NCBI RefSeq assembly: GCF_015291645.1
Contig: NZ_CP030055.1
Span: forward strand, 6,014,001 to 6,078,000
Origin: Bradyrhizobium sp. CCBAU 53340
Lineage (GTDB): Bacteria > Pseudomonadota > Alphaproteobacteria > Rhizobiales > Xanthobacteraceae
Length of the DNA stretch: 64,000 nucleotides
Reading direction: 5' to 3'
This document shows positions 26,731 to 35,942 of the stretch, one piece after another (the first letter of the stretch is position 1; each line of letters opens with the position of its first letter). Below the pieces are notes generated by a model, which was not told the DNA's origin, did no database searches, and saw nothing but the letters and a program-made list of their open reading frames with translations. The position numbers and the translations under genes were made by a program.

Positions 26731-27219
26731 ATGAGTGCGTTTCGCCAGAGCGTGGAAGCCATGATCCCGGCGTTGCGCCGCTACGCTCGCGCGCTGACGC
26801 GCGATGCGGACGCGGCCGACGATCTGGTGCAGGACACGCTGGTGCGCGCACTGCGTTCGGAGCGATTGTTTCTCGGAGGCGACGTCAGGAGCTGGCTCTA
26901 TACGATCCTGACCAACCTCAACAAGAACCGGCGCCGCTCGCTGGCCAGGCGGCCGCAATTCATGCAGCTGACGGAGAACAACCCGGATGCCAGCGGGACG
27001 GAGGCTGAGGGACGCGACATCGAGAAGGCGCTCGCGACACTGGTCGAGGAGCAACGCTCGGTGCTGCTTTTGGTGATGCTGGAGGGCATGAGCTACCGCG
27101 AGGTCGCCGACATCCAGGGCGTGCCGATCGGCACCGTGATGTCGCGCCTGGCACGCGCCCGCGCCCACGTCAAAGCCTCGCTGGAGGGTGAGCGCCCCGC
27201 GCTCAGGCGGGTGAAATGA
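26731..27219 (+). CDS. ECF RNA polymerase sigma factor
   Basis: A 162-residue protein with only regions 2 and 4. Region 2 is LRRYARALTRDADAADDLVQDTLVRAL with WLYTILTNLNKNRRR; region 4 is the helix-turn-helix YREVADIQGVPIGTVMSRLARAR. It directs RNA polymerase to stress promoters. Start ATG 26731 gives the usual short N-terminus; an in-frame GTG at 26710 would add seven residues. The anti-sigma gene follows 106 bp later. No NepR or PhyR gene is nearby, so it is probably not the main EcfG. Confidence 0.92.
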   Translation: MSAFRQSVEAMIPALRRYARALTRDADAADDLVQDTLVRALRSERLFLGGDVRSWLYTILTNLNKNRRRSLARRPQFMQLTENNPDASGTEAEGRDIEKALATLVEEQRSVLLLVMLEGMSYREVADIQGVPIGTVMSRLARARAHVKASLEGERPALRRVK

Positions 27220-27325
27220 TAGCAGTATTGATGCATCGCGCGGGCCGCCTCCCCTGCACGGAGAGAGAAGCAGCGCAATTGAACCGCGTCAGATATTTTA
27301 GGCCACAGAGCCAGAGACGACCGAT

Positions 27326-28099
27326 ATGAACGACCGCAATATTCCCGTGACCGAAGACGAATTGCACGCCTTTGTCGATGGCGAGCTGCCGGCCGAGCGC
27401 CGCGCCGATGTCGAGGCCTGGCTTGCCGCGCACCCCGAAGATGCCGAGCGGGTGCAATCCTGGCGTACCATGGCCGAGCTGCTGCATGCCCGGTACGACA
27501 GCGTCGCCCAGGAGCCGGTGCCGGCCCGGCTGGAGCTCGAGCGACTGGAGCGCCGTCCGCGGCAATGGCTCTACGGTGCGGTGGCGGCCACGCTGGTTGC
27601 CTTCGTCGCCGGCGGCACGGCCGGCTGGGTCGCGCATGGCGCCGCCAACGCGCCTTCGACCTTCCAGAGCTTTACCGAGGACGCGCTCGACGCTCACCGC
27701 CTTTATGTCGTCGAGGTCCGCCATCCGGTCGAAGTGCCCGGCAACGAGCGCGACCACCTCCAGGCCTGGCTGACCCGGCGCTGCGGCTGGACCGTGTTCG
27801 CCCCCAACCTGGAGGCGAGCGGGCTGAAGCTGGTCGGTGGCCGGCTGCTGCCGGGGCCGAGCGGGCCGGCCTCGTTCCTGATGTACGAGGGCGCCTCGGG
27901 CGAGCGCTATACGATCTACACCGCCAAGACCGAAACCGGCGAGACGCAGATGCGATACGCCAAGACGGACAAGGATGGAGCGCTGTTCTGGGCCGAGCGC
28001 GGCGTCGGCTACGTCGTCAGCGGTGGCGGCAGCGACCGTGACCGGCTGACCAAGGTGGCGCAGGCCGTGTACGACCAAGCCGAGAAAAACGGCGGCTAG
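27326..28099 (+). CDS. Transmembrane anti-sigma factor
   Basis: A 257-residue protein. The N-terminal cytoplasmic part (TEDELHAFVDGELPAERRADVEAWLAAHP) is the anti-sigma fold that holds the partner sigma factor. It lacks the zinc-binding HxxxCxxC of the ZAS subgroup. One membrane helix (about residues 80-102, VAATLVAFVAGGTAGWVA) is followed by a periplasmic domain of about 150 residues. It is paired with the ECF gene upstream and should release it on an envelope signal, perhaps by proteolysis. Confidence 0.9.
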   Translation: MNDRNIPVTEDELHAFVDGELPAERRADVEAWLAAHPEDAERVQSWRTMAELLHARYDSVAQEPVPARLELERLERRPRQWLYGAVAATLVAFVAGGTAGWVAHGAANAPSTFQSFTEDALDAHRLYVVEVRHPVEVPGNERDHLQAWLTRRCGWTVFAPNLEASGLKLVGGRLLPGPSGPASFLMYEGASGERYTIYTAKTETGETQMRYAKTDKDGALFWAERGVGYVVSGGGSDRDRLTKVAQAVYDQAEKNGG

Positions 28100-28421
28100 G
28101 CAACCGCGCAAATGCGGTGCCTCGATTCCGTCATTGAAAATTTGGAATCAGGACATCGGCGCGTCTCATTATCGCACCGGATGCTCACGCGAAAATGAGC
28201 AGCGTTCGATCCGCCGATCGACGCGGGCGGCCTCGATTGGGGTTTTTGGTACCGCGCTGGTCCCCCTCTCGAGGCCGCACCTTTTTATCGGCTGTCCCGC
28301 CGGACAGTCGACGCGTCTCAAATGTCGACGTCGAAGCGCCATCCGCGCTTCAGGCGTATGTTGAGCATCATCCTGTCGGGAAGAGAATGCTCCGATCGTC
28401 GAGGTGAACTCGGATAGCGCC
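28100..28421. other. Gap without recognisable gene
   Basis: Short open frames occur on the plus strand (for example 28195-28407) but they are Arg/Ser-rich, lack ribosome sites and look like noise. No repeat family or clear terminator was seen. It separates the anti-sigma gene from the convergent DnaJ-like gene. Confidence 0.5.
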
Positions 28422-29381
28422 CTAGCCGAGCCCGCTTCGCGGATTATAGGGATGTTGGTCCCGCCACTTTTCCATCAATGCTTCAAGCTCGGCGTCGTTC
28501 CCGTCCGGTAGCATAATCCTGATGGTGACGAAGAGATCCCCGGTTCCGCCAGATTTCGGCAAGCCCTTACCTTTGAGGCGGAAAGTCCGGCCGCTCGAGG
28601 TGTTTTTCGGGACCGACAGTTCCACGGCATTACCGAGCGTGGGCACGCGGACCTTGCCGCCGAGCACAGCCTCGTAAAGCGTGACAGGCAGATCGATCCT
28701 GAGGTCCGCCCCCTCGATCTTGAAGAAGGCATGAGGCGCGATGCTGATGGTGATCAGGAGATCGCCGGGCGGATGACCCTGAGCGGTCTCGCCCTGTCCT
28801 CGCAGCCGGATCTGCTGGCCCTCAATGACGCCAGCCGGAATCTTGACGTTGAGTTCCTTGCCATTCGGCAACCGAACGCGCTTCTCGCCGCCCTTGACCG
28901 ATTCTTCCAGCGAGACGGACATGGCGACGTTGACGTCGAGATCGAGCCCGATCCCGCCGGTGTCGAATTCGAACTGACCACCGCCCCCGGCCCCAGGCCG
29001 CGCGCCGCGCATCCCGCCGCCAAACATGCTGTTGAGGATGTCCTCAAAGGCACCTGCGCCGGGGCCCGCACCGCCGCCACGGAACGAGTACTCGAAGCCG
29101 CCGGGACCCGCGCCCGCGCGACCGCGTGGGCCGCCGCCCGGAAAGCCCTGGAAGCGCGGCTTGCCCTCGGCATCGATCTCGCCGCGGTCGAATTGCTTGC
29201 GCTTGTCCTCGTCGCCGATGATCTCGTTGGCTGAATTGATCTCGGAGAAGCGCTCGGCGGCCTTGGGATCATCCTTGTTGCTGTCGGGATGATGCTTCTT
29301 GGCCAGCTTGCGATAGGCGCTCTTGATCGCGGCAGCGGTAGCGCTCCGCGGCACCCCCAAGACCTCATAGGGGTCGCGCAT
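28422..29381 (-). CDS. DnaJ-family co-chaperone (CbpA-like, no zinc finger)
   Basis: A 319-residue J-protein. The J-domain (residues 3-70) has the HPD triad in [12 protein letters not shown] Gly/Phe-rich linker ([23 protein letters not shown]) follows, then two C-terminal substrate-binding domains with [22 protein letters not shown]. The cysteine zinc-finger of canonical DnaJ is missing, as in CbpA. It should stimulate DnaK and hand over unfolded clients. A GC-rich hairpin (29425-29454) lies in its leader. Confidence 0.92.
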   Translation of the reverse strand: MRDPYEVLGVPRSATAAAIKSAYRKLAKKHHPDSNKDDPKAAERFSEINSANEIIGDEDKRKQFDRGEIDAEGKPRFQGFPGGGPRGRAGAGPGGFEYSFRGGGAGPGAGAFEDILNSMFGGGMRGARPGAGGGGQFEFDTGGIGLDLDVNVAMSVSLEESVKGGEKRVRLPNGKELNVKIPAGVIEGQQIRLRGQGETAQGHPPGDLLITISIAPHAFFKIEGADLRIDLPVTLYEAVLGGKVRVPTLGNAVELSVPKNTSSGRTFRLKGKGLPKSGGTGDLFVTIRIMLPDGNDAELEALMEKWRDQHPYNPRSGLG

Positions 29382-29424
29382 CCGTCACGTCTCCTTCAAG
29401 AAATCGAATTGTTCAAAGGGCTCC

Positions 29425-29454
29425 CCGCCCCACCCGCGATCCATGTGGGGGCGG
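29425..29454. other. GC-rich hairpin upstream of the DnaJ-like gene
   Basis: CCGCCCCAC and GTGGGGGCGG pair with one bulge in the gap between the lipoprotein gene and the DnaJ-like gene, both minus strand. It ends about 30 bp before the AAGGAG ribosome site and does not overlap it. It may be an end signal for the upstream gene or a leader structure. Confidence 0.4.
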
Positions 29455-29490
29455 AGTGGCATTTTTGCAACTAGTCAGGCCAGCCGAATC

Positions 29491-29919
29491 CTAACTACGC
29501 CACGGCTTTAGCGTATGAATCTCCCAACGGCCACGGCTGCTTTGGCAGCCGGCACCCTGGAGCCAGCTTTCGGTGGTGCCGTTGACATAGCTCGCCAGGA
29601 AATCGCGGCACTTGCGGCCGTCCTCGGCGGCGTAGGATTGCGCGATCGGCGTCACCGAGCCACGCGCGCCGGTTTCCGGATTTTCCCAGTGCTGGCTGGC
29701 GTCCTTGTCGCCCATGCTCAGCACGTCGGAGGCAGCATTGCGGGCGAAGGCGAGATCGGTCTCGGTGGGCGGCGTCTCCTTCGCCGGCCGCGCGATCGAA
29801 CCGGTGAGGTCGCTGTCATCGGCCTTGGCGTAGGCGCCAAGGTCGGTGCGAGACAGGCTGCAACCGCCGGCGCCAAGCCCGATCAGAATCATTGTCAGGA
29901 CGAGGGCGGATGGCCGCAT
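29491..29919 (-). CDS. RT0821/Lpp0805-like surface lipoprotein
   Basis: A 142-residue exported lipoprotein. From ATG 29917-29919 the signal peptide runs to a lipobox GAGGC (Cys20). A longer upstream frame adds 45 polar residues before the signal peptide and is rejected. The mature part has [14 protein letters not shown] linker text and a C-terminal domain containing [28 protein letters not shown] and two further Cys, resembling the 17-kDa surface antigen domain. Function in the envelope is unknown. The upstream region is shared with divergent pdxH. Confidence 0.78.
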   Translation of the reverse strand: MRPSALVLTMILIGLGAGGCSLSRTDLGAYAKADDSDLTGSIARPAKETPPTETDLAFARNAASDVLSMGDKDASQHWENPETGARGSVTPIAQSYAAEDGRKCRDFLASYVNGTTESWLQGAGCQSSRGRWEIHTLKPWRS

Positions 29920-30011
29920 CGCCGATAGGCCAACGCGTCCCCATGCCCTATATAGGGCAGCAGCAGACAAAAGCGCGCTTTGGGCCGCGGGACGCAATTC
30001 GGACTCCAGAC

Positions 30012-30653
30012 ATGACCGACACGACCTCGATGAAACACCAGACACCCTTAACATCCGGTGATTTCACCGCCGCCGATGAGCCCTTTGCATTGTTCGAGGC
30101 CTGGCTGAACGAGGCGATCAAGAGCGAGCCGAACGATCCCAACGCGATGGCGCTCGCAACCGTCGATCCGGATGGCCTGCCTGACGTGCGCATGGTGCTG
30201 ATGAAAGGCTTCGATACCGAGGGTTTTGTCTTCTACAGCCACATCGCCAGCCAAAAGGGCCGCGAACTCGCCGCAAATCCTAAGGCAGCTTTACTTTTTC
30301 ACTGGAAGTCGCTGCGCCGTCAGGTCCGCATCCGCGGCAACGTGACGCCGGTGACCGATGCCGAGGCCGACGCCTATTTCGCCACCCGCCCGAAGCAGGC
30401 GCAGATCGGCGCCTGGGCGAGCAAGCAATCGCAGCCGCTCGAGAGCCGCTTCGCCTTCGAGCAGGCGATCGCCAAGGTCGCCGCCAAGCACGTCATCGGC
30501 GAGGTGCCGCGGCCGCCGGGCTGGAGCGGCTGGCGCATCACGCCCGTGCGGATCGAGTTCTGGCACGACCGCCCATTCCGTCTGCACGACCGCATCGAAT
30601 TTCGTCGTGACGCGGCCGGCCAGCCGTGGTCCAAGACGCGGATGTATCCCTAG
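30012..30653 (+). CDS. pdxH: Pyridoxamine 5'-phosphate oxidase
   Basis: A 213-residue FMN flavoprotein that oxidises pyridoxamine- or pyridoxine-5'-phosphate to pyridoxal 5'-phosphate. Motifs: [22 protein letters not shown] (FMN binding), [37 protein letters not shown] and the C-terminal signature [21 protein letters not shown] with final [11 protein letters not shown] 30012 gives normal family length; ATG 30030 is possible. The product serves PLP enzymes such as the aminotransferase at 44.6 kb. Confidence 0.95.
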   Translation: MTDTTSMKHQTPLTSGDFTAADEPFALFEAWLNEAIKSEPNDPNAMALATVDPDGLPDVRMVLMKGFDTEGFVFYSHIASQKGRELAANPKAALLFHWKSLRRQVRIRGNVTPVTDAEADAYFATRPKQAQIGAWASKQSQPLESRFAFEQAIAKVAAKHVIGEVPRPPGWSGWRITPVRIEFWHDRPFRLHDRIEFRRDAAGQPWSKTRMYP

Positions 30654-30686
30654 AGCCTTTTCTCGATCTTTGGGCCGACCTGAAAG

Positions 30687-31445
30687 ATGTCCATGCCGCA
30701 TTCGTCCAATGCGCCGCGCCGCACGCTGCTCCTGACCGGAGCGAGCCGCGGTATCGGCCACGCCACCGTGATCCGCTTCTCCTCGGCGGGCTGGCGCGTC
30801 ATCACCTGCTCGCGGCACCCCTTCCCCGAGGACTGCCCGTGGGATGCAGGCCCCGAAGACCACATCCAGGTCGACCTCGGCGATCCCGAGGACACCGCAC
30901 GCGCCATCAACGAGATCCGCAACCGGCTCGAAGGCGGCACGCTGCATGCACTCGTCAACAACGCCGCGATCTCGCCCAAGGGCCCGGGCGGCTCCCGCCT
31001 CGGCTCTGTCGACACCGACCTCGACACCTGGACGCACGTCTTCCACGTCAACTTCTTCGCGCCGATCATGATGGCGCGCGGATTGATCGAGGAGTTGAAG
31101 GCGGCCAAGGGCTCGGTCGTGAACGTCACCTCGATCGCGGGCTCGCGCGTGCATCCCTTCGCGGGCGCCGCCTATGCCACCTCGAAGGCGGCGCTTGCGG
31201 CGCTGACGCGCGAGATGGCCTCGGACTTCGGCCGCGTCGGCGTGCGCGTCAACGCGATCGCGCCGGGCGAGATCGACACCTCGATCCTGTCCCCGGGCAC
31301 GGAGAAGATCGTGGAGCAGCAGATTCCGATGCACCGCCTTGGGACGCCGGACGAAGTCGCCAAGATCATCTACGTGCTGTGCACGGATACCAGCTCTTAC
31401 GTCAACGGCGCCGAGATCCACATCAACGGCGGCCAGCACGTCTAG
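30687..31445 (+). CDS. SDR family oxidoreductase
   Basis: A 252-residue short-chain dehydrogenase. The cofactor loop is TGASRGIGHATVIRF; NNAAIS follows; the catalytic Ser is in VVNVTSIAGS and the YxxxK pair in AAYATSKAAL; VRVNAIAPGEIDTSI and the C-terminal SYVNGAEIHINGGQHV match the 3-oxoacyl-reductase-like group. Substrate is unknown. It lies 33 bp after pdxH and 20 bp before the methyltransferase, so these three may form one transcript. Confidence 0.9.
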   Translation: MSMPHSSNAPRRTLLLTGASRGIGHATVIRFSSAGWRVITCSRHPFPEDCPWDAGPEDHIQVDLGDPEDTARAINEIRNRLEGGTLHALVNNAAISPKGPGGSRLGSVDTDLDTWTHVFHVNFFAPIMMARGLIEELKAAKGSVVNVTSIAGSRVHPFAGAAYATSKAALAALTREMASDFGRVGVRVNAIAPGEIDTSILSPGTEKIVEQQIPMHRLGTPDEVAKIIYVLCTDTSSYVNGAEIHINGGQHV

Positions 31446-31465
31446 GCCAGTTCACAAGGTGACGC

Positions 31466-32236
31466 ATGGGCCGGTTTGCCAGTACGGCGTCGCTCTACGA
31501 GCATTTGCGGCCGCCTTACCCCCGCGAATTTTTTCGCACCGTCGCAAACAAGCTCGGCCTCACCAGAGAGAGCAGCCTGATCGATCTCGGCACCGGGCCT
31601 GGCCTGCTGGCACTTGGCTTCGGCCCCTATGTCGGGCGCGTCGTCGGTGTCGATCCGGAGCCTGCGATGCTTGAGGCCGCCCGGCTCGCCGCGTCGCGCG
31701 CAGGGCGACATGTCACGCTGATCGAAGGCAAGGCAGAGACACTTCCCCCCGAAATCGGCGCATTCGACATCGTCACGATTGGCCGTGCGCTGCATTGGAT
31801 GGATCGCGATGCCACGCTTGCGCGGCTCGACGAACTGGTGGCCTGTGACGGCGCGATCGTGATCTGCGCCTCCTTCTCGGTCACCGACGGCCGCAACCCG
31901 TGGCTCGACGGTTACAACGAGATCCGCCGTCGCTGGTCACCCGAGAAGCTGTGGGAGGAAGCCGGCAAGGGCTCGCGCACCCACCGCGACTTGCCCGCGT
32001 TCTTTTGCGGCAGCCCGTTCCAGCCCACAGAACTCATCACAGTCGAGACCAGCCATCTGGTCGGTCTGCACGATTTGGCAGAACGCACTCTCACCTACTC
32101 ATCAACCTCGCGAGAGGCCTTGGGCGAAAACGTCGAGGCCATGTTGCGCGATGTCGGAACGCATCTCGTCTCGTTCCACCGCGACGGCGCAATCGCCGAG
32201 ACCTTCGTCTCGACGGCACAAATCGTGAAACGCTAG
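31466..32236 (+). CDS. Class I SAM-dependent methyltransferase
   Basis: A 256-residue soluble protein of the UbiE/YcgJ-like small-molecule group. SAM binding is LIDLGTGPGLLALGFG, then GVDPEPAMLEAAR, and the catalytic-site segment FDIVTIGRALHWMDRDATL resembles the trans-aconitate methyltransferase type. The acceptor is unknown. The ribosome site AAGGTGA lies 6-7 bp before ATG 31466. Last gene of the pdxH-SDR-methyltransferase run. Confidence 0.88.
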   Translation: MGRFASTASLYEHLRPPYPREFFRTVANKLGLTRESSLIDLGTGPGLLALGFGPYVGRVVGVDPEPAMLEAARLAASRAGRHVTLIEGKAETLPPEIGAFDIVTIGRALHWMDRDATLARLDELVACDGAIVICASFSVTDGRNPWLDGYNEIRRRWSPEKLWEEAGKGSRTHRDLPAFFCGSPFQPTELITVETSHLVGLHDLAERTLTYSSTSREALGENVEAMLRDVGTHLVSFHRDGAIAETFVSTAQIVKR

Positions 32237-32319
32237 GTGATTTGCCGCGAAAGGGGAAAGCAAGGCGATCCAGACAACGCCGCCGCAAGACTGGATCGCC
32301 CGCCCTTCCTTTCCGCTCC

Positions 32320-32538
32320 TCAATCCAGGCGAATTCGGCGCGACCGGTCGCGCAGCCGCGGTGCGGCTGCGTTGAAGGCAGTCGAACAGTCGTCATCGTT
32401 CTCGCCATCGAGCAGCGGAGCACCACAGTGCCGGCACATGCGCGCCGACAACGACGGCGCCTTGCCGCTCGCCACGCTCTGACGATAGCTCGTCAAGTCG
32501 ATGACGTTGCGGGGCGTCGTTATGTGTTTTTCAACCAT
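32320..32538 (-). CDS. Small hypothetical protein with a single CxxC
   Basis: A 72-residue cytosolic protein. A Cys pair in RMCRHCGAPLLDGENDDDC, plus a third Cys, suggests a metal or redox site, like a half zinc ribbon. The start follows GAGGAACAACC. No family name recalled. It is isolated between a methyltransferase gene and corA. Confidence 0.6.
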   Translation of the reverse strand: MVEKHITTPRNVIDLTSYRQSVASGKAPSLSARMCRHCGAPLLDGENDDDCSTAFNAAAPRLRDRSRRIRLD

Positions 32539-32745
32539 GGTTGTTCCTCGCGGCTAACCCGTTGCTTATCGCAGACAAGTTTCGCGCAAACGTTCAGCCC
32601 ACCGCTCAAATTTTACCGGAGGAATTGGGGCACGGCACACGCATCACAGCGCAGCCGCAATGACGATCTATTCTGCGACACCATCAACCCTGTCTGTGCG
32701 ACCGGCGTAAGGTCTCGGTCACTATTTTCGAAAGCGAAAGGCCCC

Positions 32746-33723
32746 TCAGAGCCACTTCTTCCATTTGAAGATCCAGTACGGAACAATCGCCGCGATCACC
32801 ATCATCACGATGGCCATCGGATAGCCGTGCGCCCATTCGAGTTCCGGCATATCCTTGAAATTCATGCCGTAGATCGAGGCGATCAGCGTCGGCGGCATCA
32901 GGACAACGGCCATGACCGAAAACAGCTTGATGATGTTGTTCTGCTCGAGATTGACGACGCCGAGCATGGCATCGAGCACGAAGGTGATCTTGCTCGAGAG
33001 GTAGGAGGCGTGGTCGGTCAGCGAAGCGACGTCGCGCTGCATGGTCTTGAGCTGCTCGCGCATGTCCTTGGACCATTTCACCCCCTCGACCACCGCGGAC
33101 AGGAACGTGACGACGCGGCCGATCGACACCAGGCTCTCGCGAACCTTGGAGGTCAAATCGCCCTTGCGGCCGATCGAGATCAGGATCTGCGAATATTGCT
33201 TGGCGTGGCCATGGCGCTCGCTCTCCGGCTCGAAGATGTCGTGGCTGACCTGGTCGATCTCCATGCCGCAACGTTCCAGAATGTCGGCGCAGCGGTCGAT
33301 CACGGCGTCCAGAAGCTCCATCAGCACCATCTCGCCCGTGATCGTGGGGGTGCAGGACCGGCCCAGCTTGGCCTCGACCAGGGCGAACGGCTTGGGCTGG
33401 TCATAGCGCACCGTCACCAGACGGTGGTCGCCGAGGATGAAGGTCACCGCCGTGGTCCGGGGCATGTCGGTGTCGGAATGGCACATCAGGGTCGCAGTCA
33501 TGTAGCGCGCGCCGTTCTCGATATAGAGGCGGCTGGAGATCTCGATCTCCTGCATGTCCTCCCGGGTCGGGATCGCGATCCCCAGCAGCCGCTCTACGGC
33601 CTTGTCCTCTGCCGCGGTGGGATTGACGAGATCAACCCATACCGCGTGGTCCGGCACCGCCCCAAGATCCTCGACAACGGCCTTCTTCAGGGAGGAGTCG
33701 GACGGAACGAACACAGAAAACAT
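32746..33723 (-). CDS. corA: Magnesium/cobalt transporter CorA
   Basis: A 325-residue membrane channel. A large cytoplasmic N-terminal domain ends in a long helix, then two membrane helices flank the signature YGMNFKDMPELEW, which forms the pore entry; the end is the basic WIFKWKKWL. Pentamers admit Mg2+ (also Co2+, Ni2+). ATG 33721-33723 is preferred over a TTG two codons upstream. It is transcribed alone. Confidence 0.95.
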   Translation of the reverse strand: MFSVFVPSDSSLKKAVVEDLGAVPDHAVWVDLVNPTAAEDKAVERLLGIAIPTREDMQEIEISSRLYIENGARYMTATLMCHSDTDMPRTTAVTFILGDHRLVTVRYDQPKPFALVEAKLGRSCTPTITGEMVLMELLDAVIDRCADILERCGMEIDQVSHDIFEPESERHGHAKQYSQILISIGRKGDLTSKVRESLVSIGRVVTFLSAVVEGVKWSKDMREQLKTMQRDVASLTDHASYLSSKITFVLDAMLGVVNLEQNNIIKLFSVMAVVLMPPTLIASIYGMNFKDMPELEWAHGYPMAIVMMVIAAIVPYWIFKWKKWL

Positions 33724-34060
33724 GAACAACTCCAGGAGAGGGCCTGCGACACAATGACAGCCCTTAGCGCGATTCTGACAAGTTCAGGATGACAACCACA
33801 TTAACGGAGCGTTTGCATTTGTGGCGGCAGCGCGGCCTAACTGTGGCGCGGAATCGCCAGCTGTGCTTTTCGCGCCAAAAAACCACCCCGAGTCCGCAAA
33901 ACTTGCGGCAAAAAAGCCACAGGTTGGGTCTCGCAGCGCGGGAAAAGCCCCTGAACGCTGGAATTGTGGCAGATTTCAACGATAATGAAAGCAACGGAGT
34001 CGAGGGCCTTGGGCACCATGCTCAGGACCTGCGCGGTATTGTTTTGATTGGAACCAAACC
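33724..34060. other. Divergent promoter region, no gene
   Basis: About 340 bp between corA and the L,D-transpeptidase gene. No coding region, repeat or riboswitch-like (mgtA or M-box) structure was recognised. It should hold both divergent promoters. Confidence 0.5.
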
Positions 34061-34738
34061 ATGTCGTCGCTGAAAGTTATGTTGGGGATTCTTGCTGCCG
34101 GCTTCATGCTGTCGGGCTGCATGCAGGCCACACATTACGAGGCCACCAACACCCAGAATTTCAAGCCGAAAGACAAGGAGCTCCTTGCCAAGATCCGGTA
34201 CGAGAATACGCCGGTGGCAGAACCGTTCCGTCGGGCCATCGTCGACTATCACCGCAAGGAAGCGCCGGGCTCGATCGTGGTCGATTCCGACAACCACTAC
34301 CTCTACTACGTGATGGATGGCGGTAAGGCGATCCGCTACGGCATCACCGTCGGCGAAGAGGCCATGGCCTGGTCCGGCATCGCCAAGGTTGGCAGCATGA
34401 CCGAGTGGCCGGCCTGGCACCCGACCCCGGGCGAGATCTCGCGCCTTGGCGTGCCGACCTACGTCGCCCCCGGTCCGGACAATCCGATGGGCTCGCGCGC
34501 GATGTATCTCTACTCGGGCGGCAAGGACACGCTGTTCCGCATTCACGGCACCAACCAGCCTGAATATATCGGCGCTTCGATCTCGTCGGGCTGTATCCGC
34601 CTGACCAACGAGGACGCAATCGACCTCTACAGCCGCGTCAAGATCGGCACCATCGTCGTGGTGCTCGAGCCGAAGCACGGCGACTCGCCCTACAATTCGC
34701 GCCTCGCGCTGCAGGGCGGCGGCACCGGTTCTTACTAG
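34061..34738 (+). CDS. L,D-transpeptidase lipoprotein (YkuD/ErfK family)
   Basis: A 225-residue periplasmic enzyme. A lipobox lies in MLSGC (Cys20). The YkuD catalytic domain shows the active site IHGTNQPEYIGASISSGCIRL with catalytic Cys and His, and TPGEISRL as substrate loop. Such enzymes make 3-3 cross-links in peptidoglycan or attach proteins to it. Start ATG 34061 is preceded by GGAACC. A strong bidirectional terminator follows 22 bp after the stop. The extensin-like gene opposite may also act on the wall. Confidence 0.93.
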   Translation: MSSLKVMLGILAAGFMLSGCMQATHYEATNTQNFKPKDKELLAKIRYENTPVAEPFRRAIVDYHRKEAPGSIVVDSDNHYLYYVMDGGKAIRYGITVGEEAMAWSGIAKVGSMTEWPAWHPTPGEISRLGVPTYVAPGPDNPMGSRAMYLYSGGKDTLFRIHGTNQPEYIGASISSGCIRLTNEDAIDLYSRVKIGTIVVVLEPKHGDSPYNSRLALQGGGTGSY

Positions 34739-34760
34739 GCGAACTTGCCTGAAGCTTTTG

Positions 34761-34793
34761 AAAAGCGCCGGTCTCACCGGCGCTTTTTTTTTG
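34761..34793. terminator. Strong bidirectional terminator overlapping a gene end
   Basis: AAAAGCGCCGG and CCGGCGCTTTT pair perfectly around TCTCA, followed by T9 on the plus strand and an A-run read as T on the minus strand. The minus-strand extensin-like gene uses part of it as coding DNA: its stop is at 34774-34776 and its last residues KKKRR come from the stem and T-run. Confidence 0.9.
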
Positions 34794-35877
34794 CTGGCTT
34801 GCTCTTGCCGGAATCGACGGCGGACTTGTCGGTCGGCACCGCAGGCTTCGCCTTCTCCTGATCCTCAGCTTCATCCTTGCTCCCATCCTTGGCACCCTCG
34901 GATTTGGCAGCCACCTCACGTGGCGGGGCCTCTTCGGGGCGCTCCGCCGGCAGCAACGGCGCGACGTGGGGCAAGGGATCCCAGACGTTCCATTGGCAGA
35001 TCCGGTAGTCGTTGCGCCGTTGCGCCAGGTCGAGATGGATGTGATCCTCGTGGTACCAGTCCGAGCCGGGACCGAGCACGGTGGAGAAGCGCGAGCAGAC
35101 CGAATGCAGCACGCGCTCGCGGACGTCACGAGCAATGGTGCGGTCGGTCAGGCCGATCGACTGCCCGTTGGCGAGCTTGAGCGAGCGCACATCGAGCGCG
35201 TTGGCCTTGCCGTGCTCGGACAGCAACGCGCCGGCGACGCGGTTACGGCCACGGCACTCGAAGCTGTCGAAATTGTCGAGGTCGGTGATGGTCGAACCGA
35301 GGCTCGTGGCCAGCGGTACCATGTCGGTGCGCACCCAATCGGCGATCGCTGACGCCATCGTGCAGCGGAGGATCGCCGCCGGCTTCAGCGCGACCTTGCG
35401 CTTGTCGGGCAGCACGATGGCTTCAAGCCGCACCAGATCCACGCCGCCGCAGGCGCCGGGACCGCGGATATCTGGAATGGACGGCGCGATCGCGATCTCC
35501 TCGGTCAACGCGAGACGGCACGCCGAAGGCTGTTTCTCGGGAGGTGGCGCAGCCTCGGCTGGCTTGTCCGGGGAAGGCTTATCCTGGGAAGGCTTGCCCT
35601 CGGCCTCCGGCGCGGCCTCGTCCGTTGCCTTGCCCGTTGCTTTGGGGGCCTCCTCGGGGCGAGGCTTTGGTAGCGGTATCTTGACGGCGTGAACGCTCCG
35701 GTGGGGGCGTGGTGTGCCAAGACCAAAGATATCGAGCGGCGCAGCATAGTTTCGCGCATGCGCAGGCCCAGACACCACGAGCGCCAGGCCAAGCCCAGCG
35801 GTAACCATTGCCGCGCCAGCGGACATATTGCCGCGACAAGACCATTTGCGGCGAAAGTCCGGCAGGCTAAAACTCAT
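34774..35877 (-). CDS. Extensin-like family protein
   Basis: A 367-residue exported protein. A membrane or signal segment (about residues 20-41) is followed by a long Pro/Glu/Lys-rich linker (residues about 65-115) and a globular extensin-like C-terminal domain with CRGRNRVAGALLSEHGKANALDVRS and GSDWYHEDHIHLDLA, where His and Asp resemble the metallopeptidase site of D-Ala-D-Ala/MepA-like folds. It may trim or bind peptidoglycan. The tail is low-complexity Lys/Glu/Pro ending in KKKRR, encoded by the shared terminator. Confidence 0.88.
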   Translation of the reverse strand: MSFSLPDFRRKWSCRGNMSAGAAMVTAGLGLALVVSGPAHARNYAAPLDIFGLGTPRPHRSVHAVKIPLPKPRPEEAPKATGKATDEAAPEAEGKPSQDKPSPDKPAEAAPPPEKQPSACRLALTEEIAIAPSIPDIRGPGACGGVDLVRLEAIVLPDKRKVALKPAAILRCTMASAIADWVRTDMVPLATSLGSTITDLDNFDSFECRGRNRVAGALLSEHGKANALDVRSLKLANGQSIGLTDRTIARDVRERVLHSVCSRFSTVLGPGSDWYHEDHIHLDLAQRRNDYRICQWNVWDPLPHVAPLLPAERPEEAPPREVAAKSEGAKDGSKDEAEDQEKAKPAVPTDKSAVDSGKSKPAKKKRR

Positions 35878-35942
35878 GACAATTCTTTGGCCCTGCGCTG
35901 AGAGCGATAATGCGCCCAGCGATTTCTCGGAGGAACGTCTGA

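Noticed and set aside
28195..28407. 70-codon plus-strand frame in the gap after the anti-sigma gene
   Set aside because: Ser/Arg-rich, no ribosome site, no family resemblance.
29382..29490. ROSE-type heat-responsive RNA in the leader of the DnaJ-like gene
   Set aside because: The hairpin at 29425-29454 does not involve the AAGGAG ribosome site, and the ROSE anti-Shine-Dalgarno motif is not seen.
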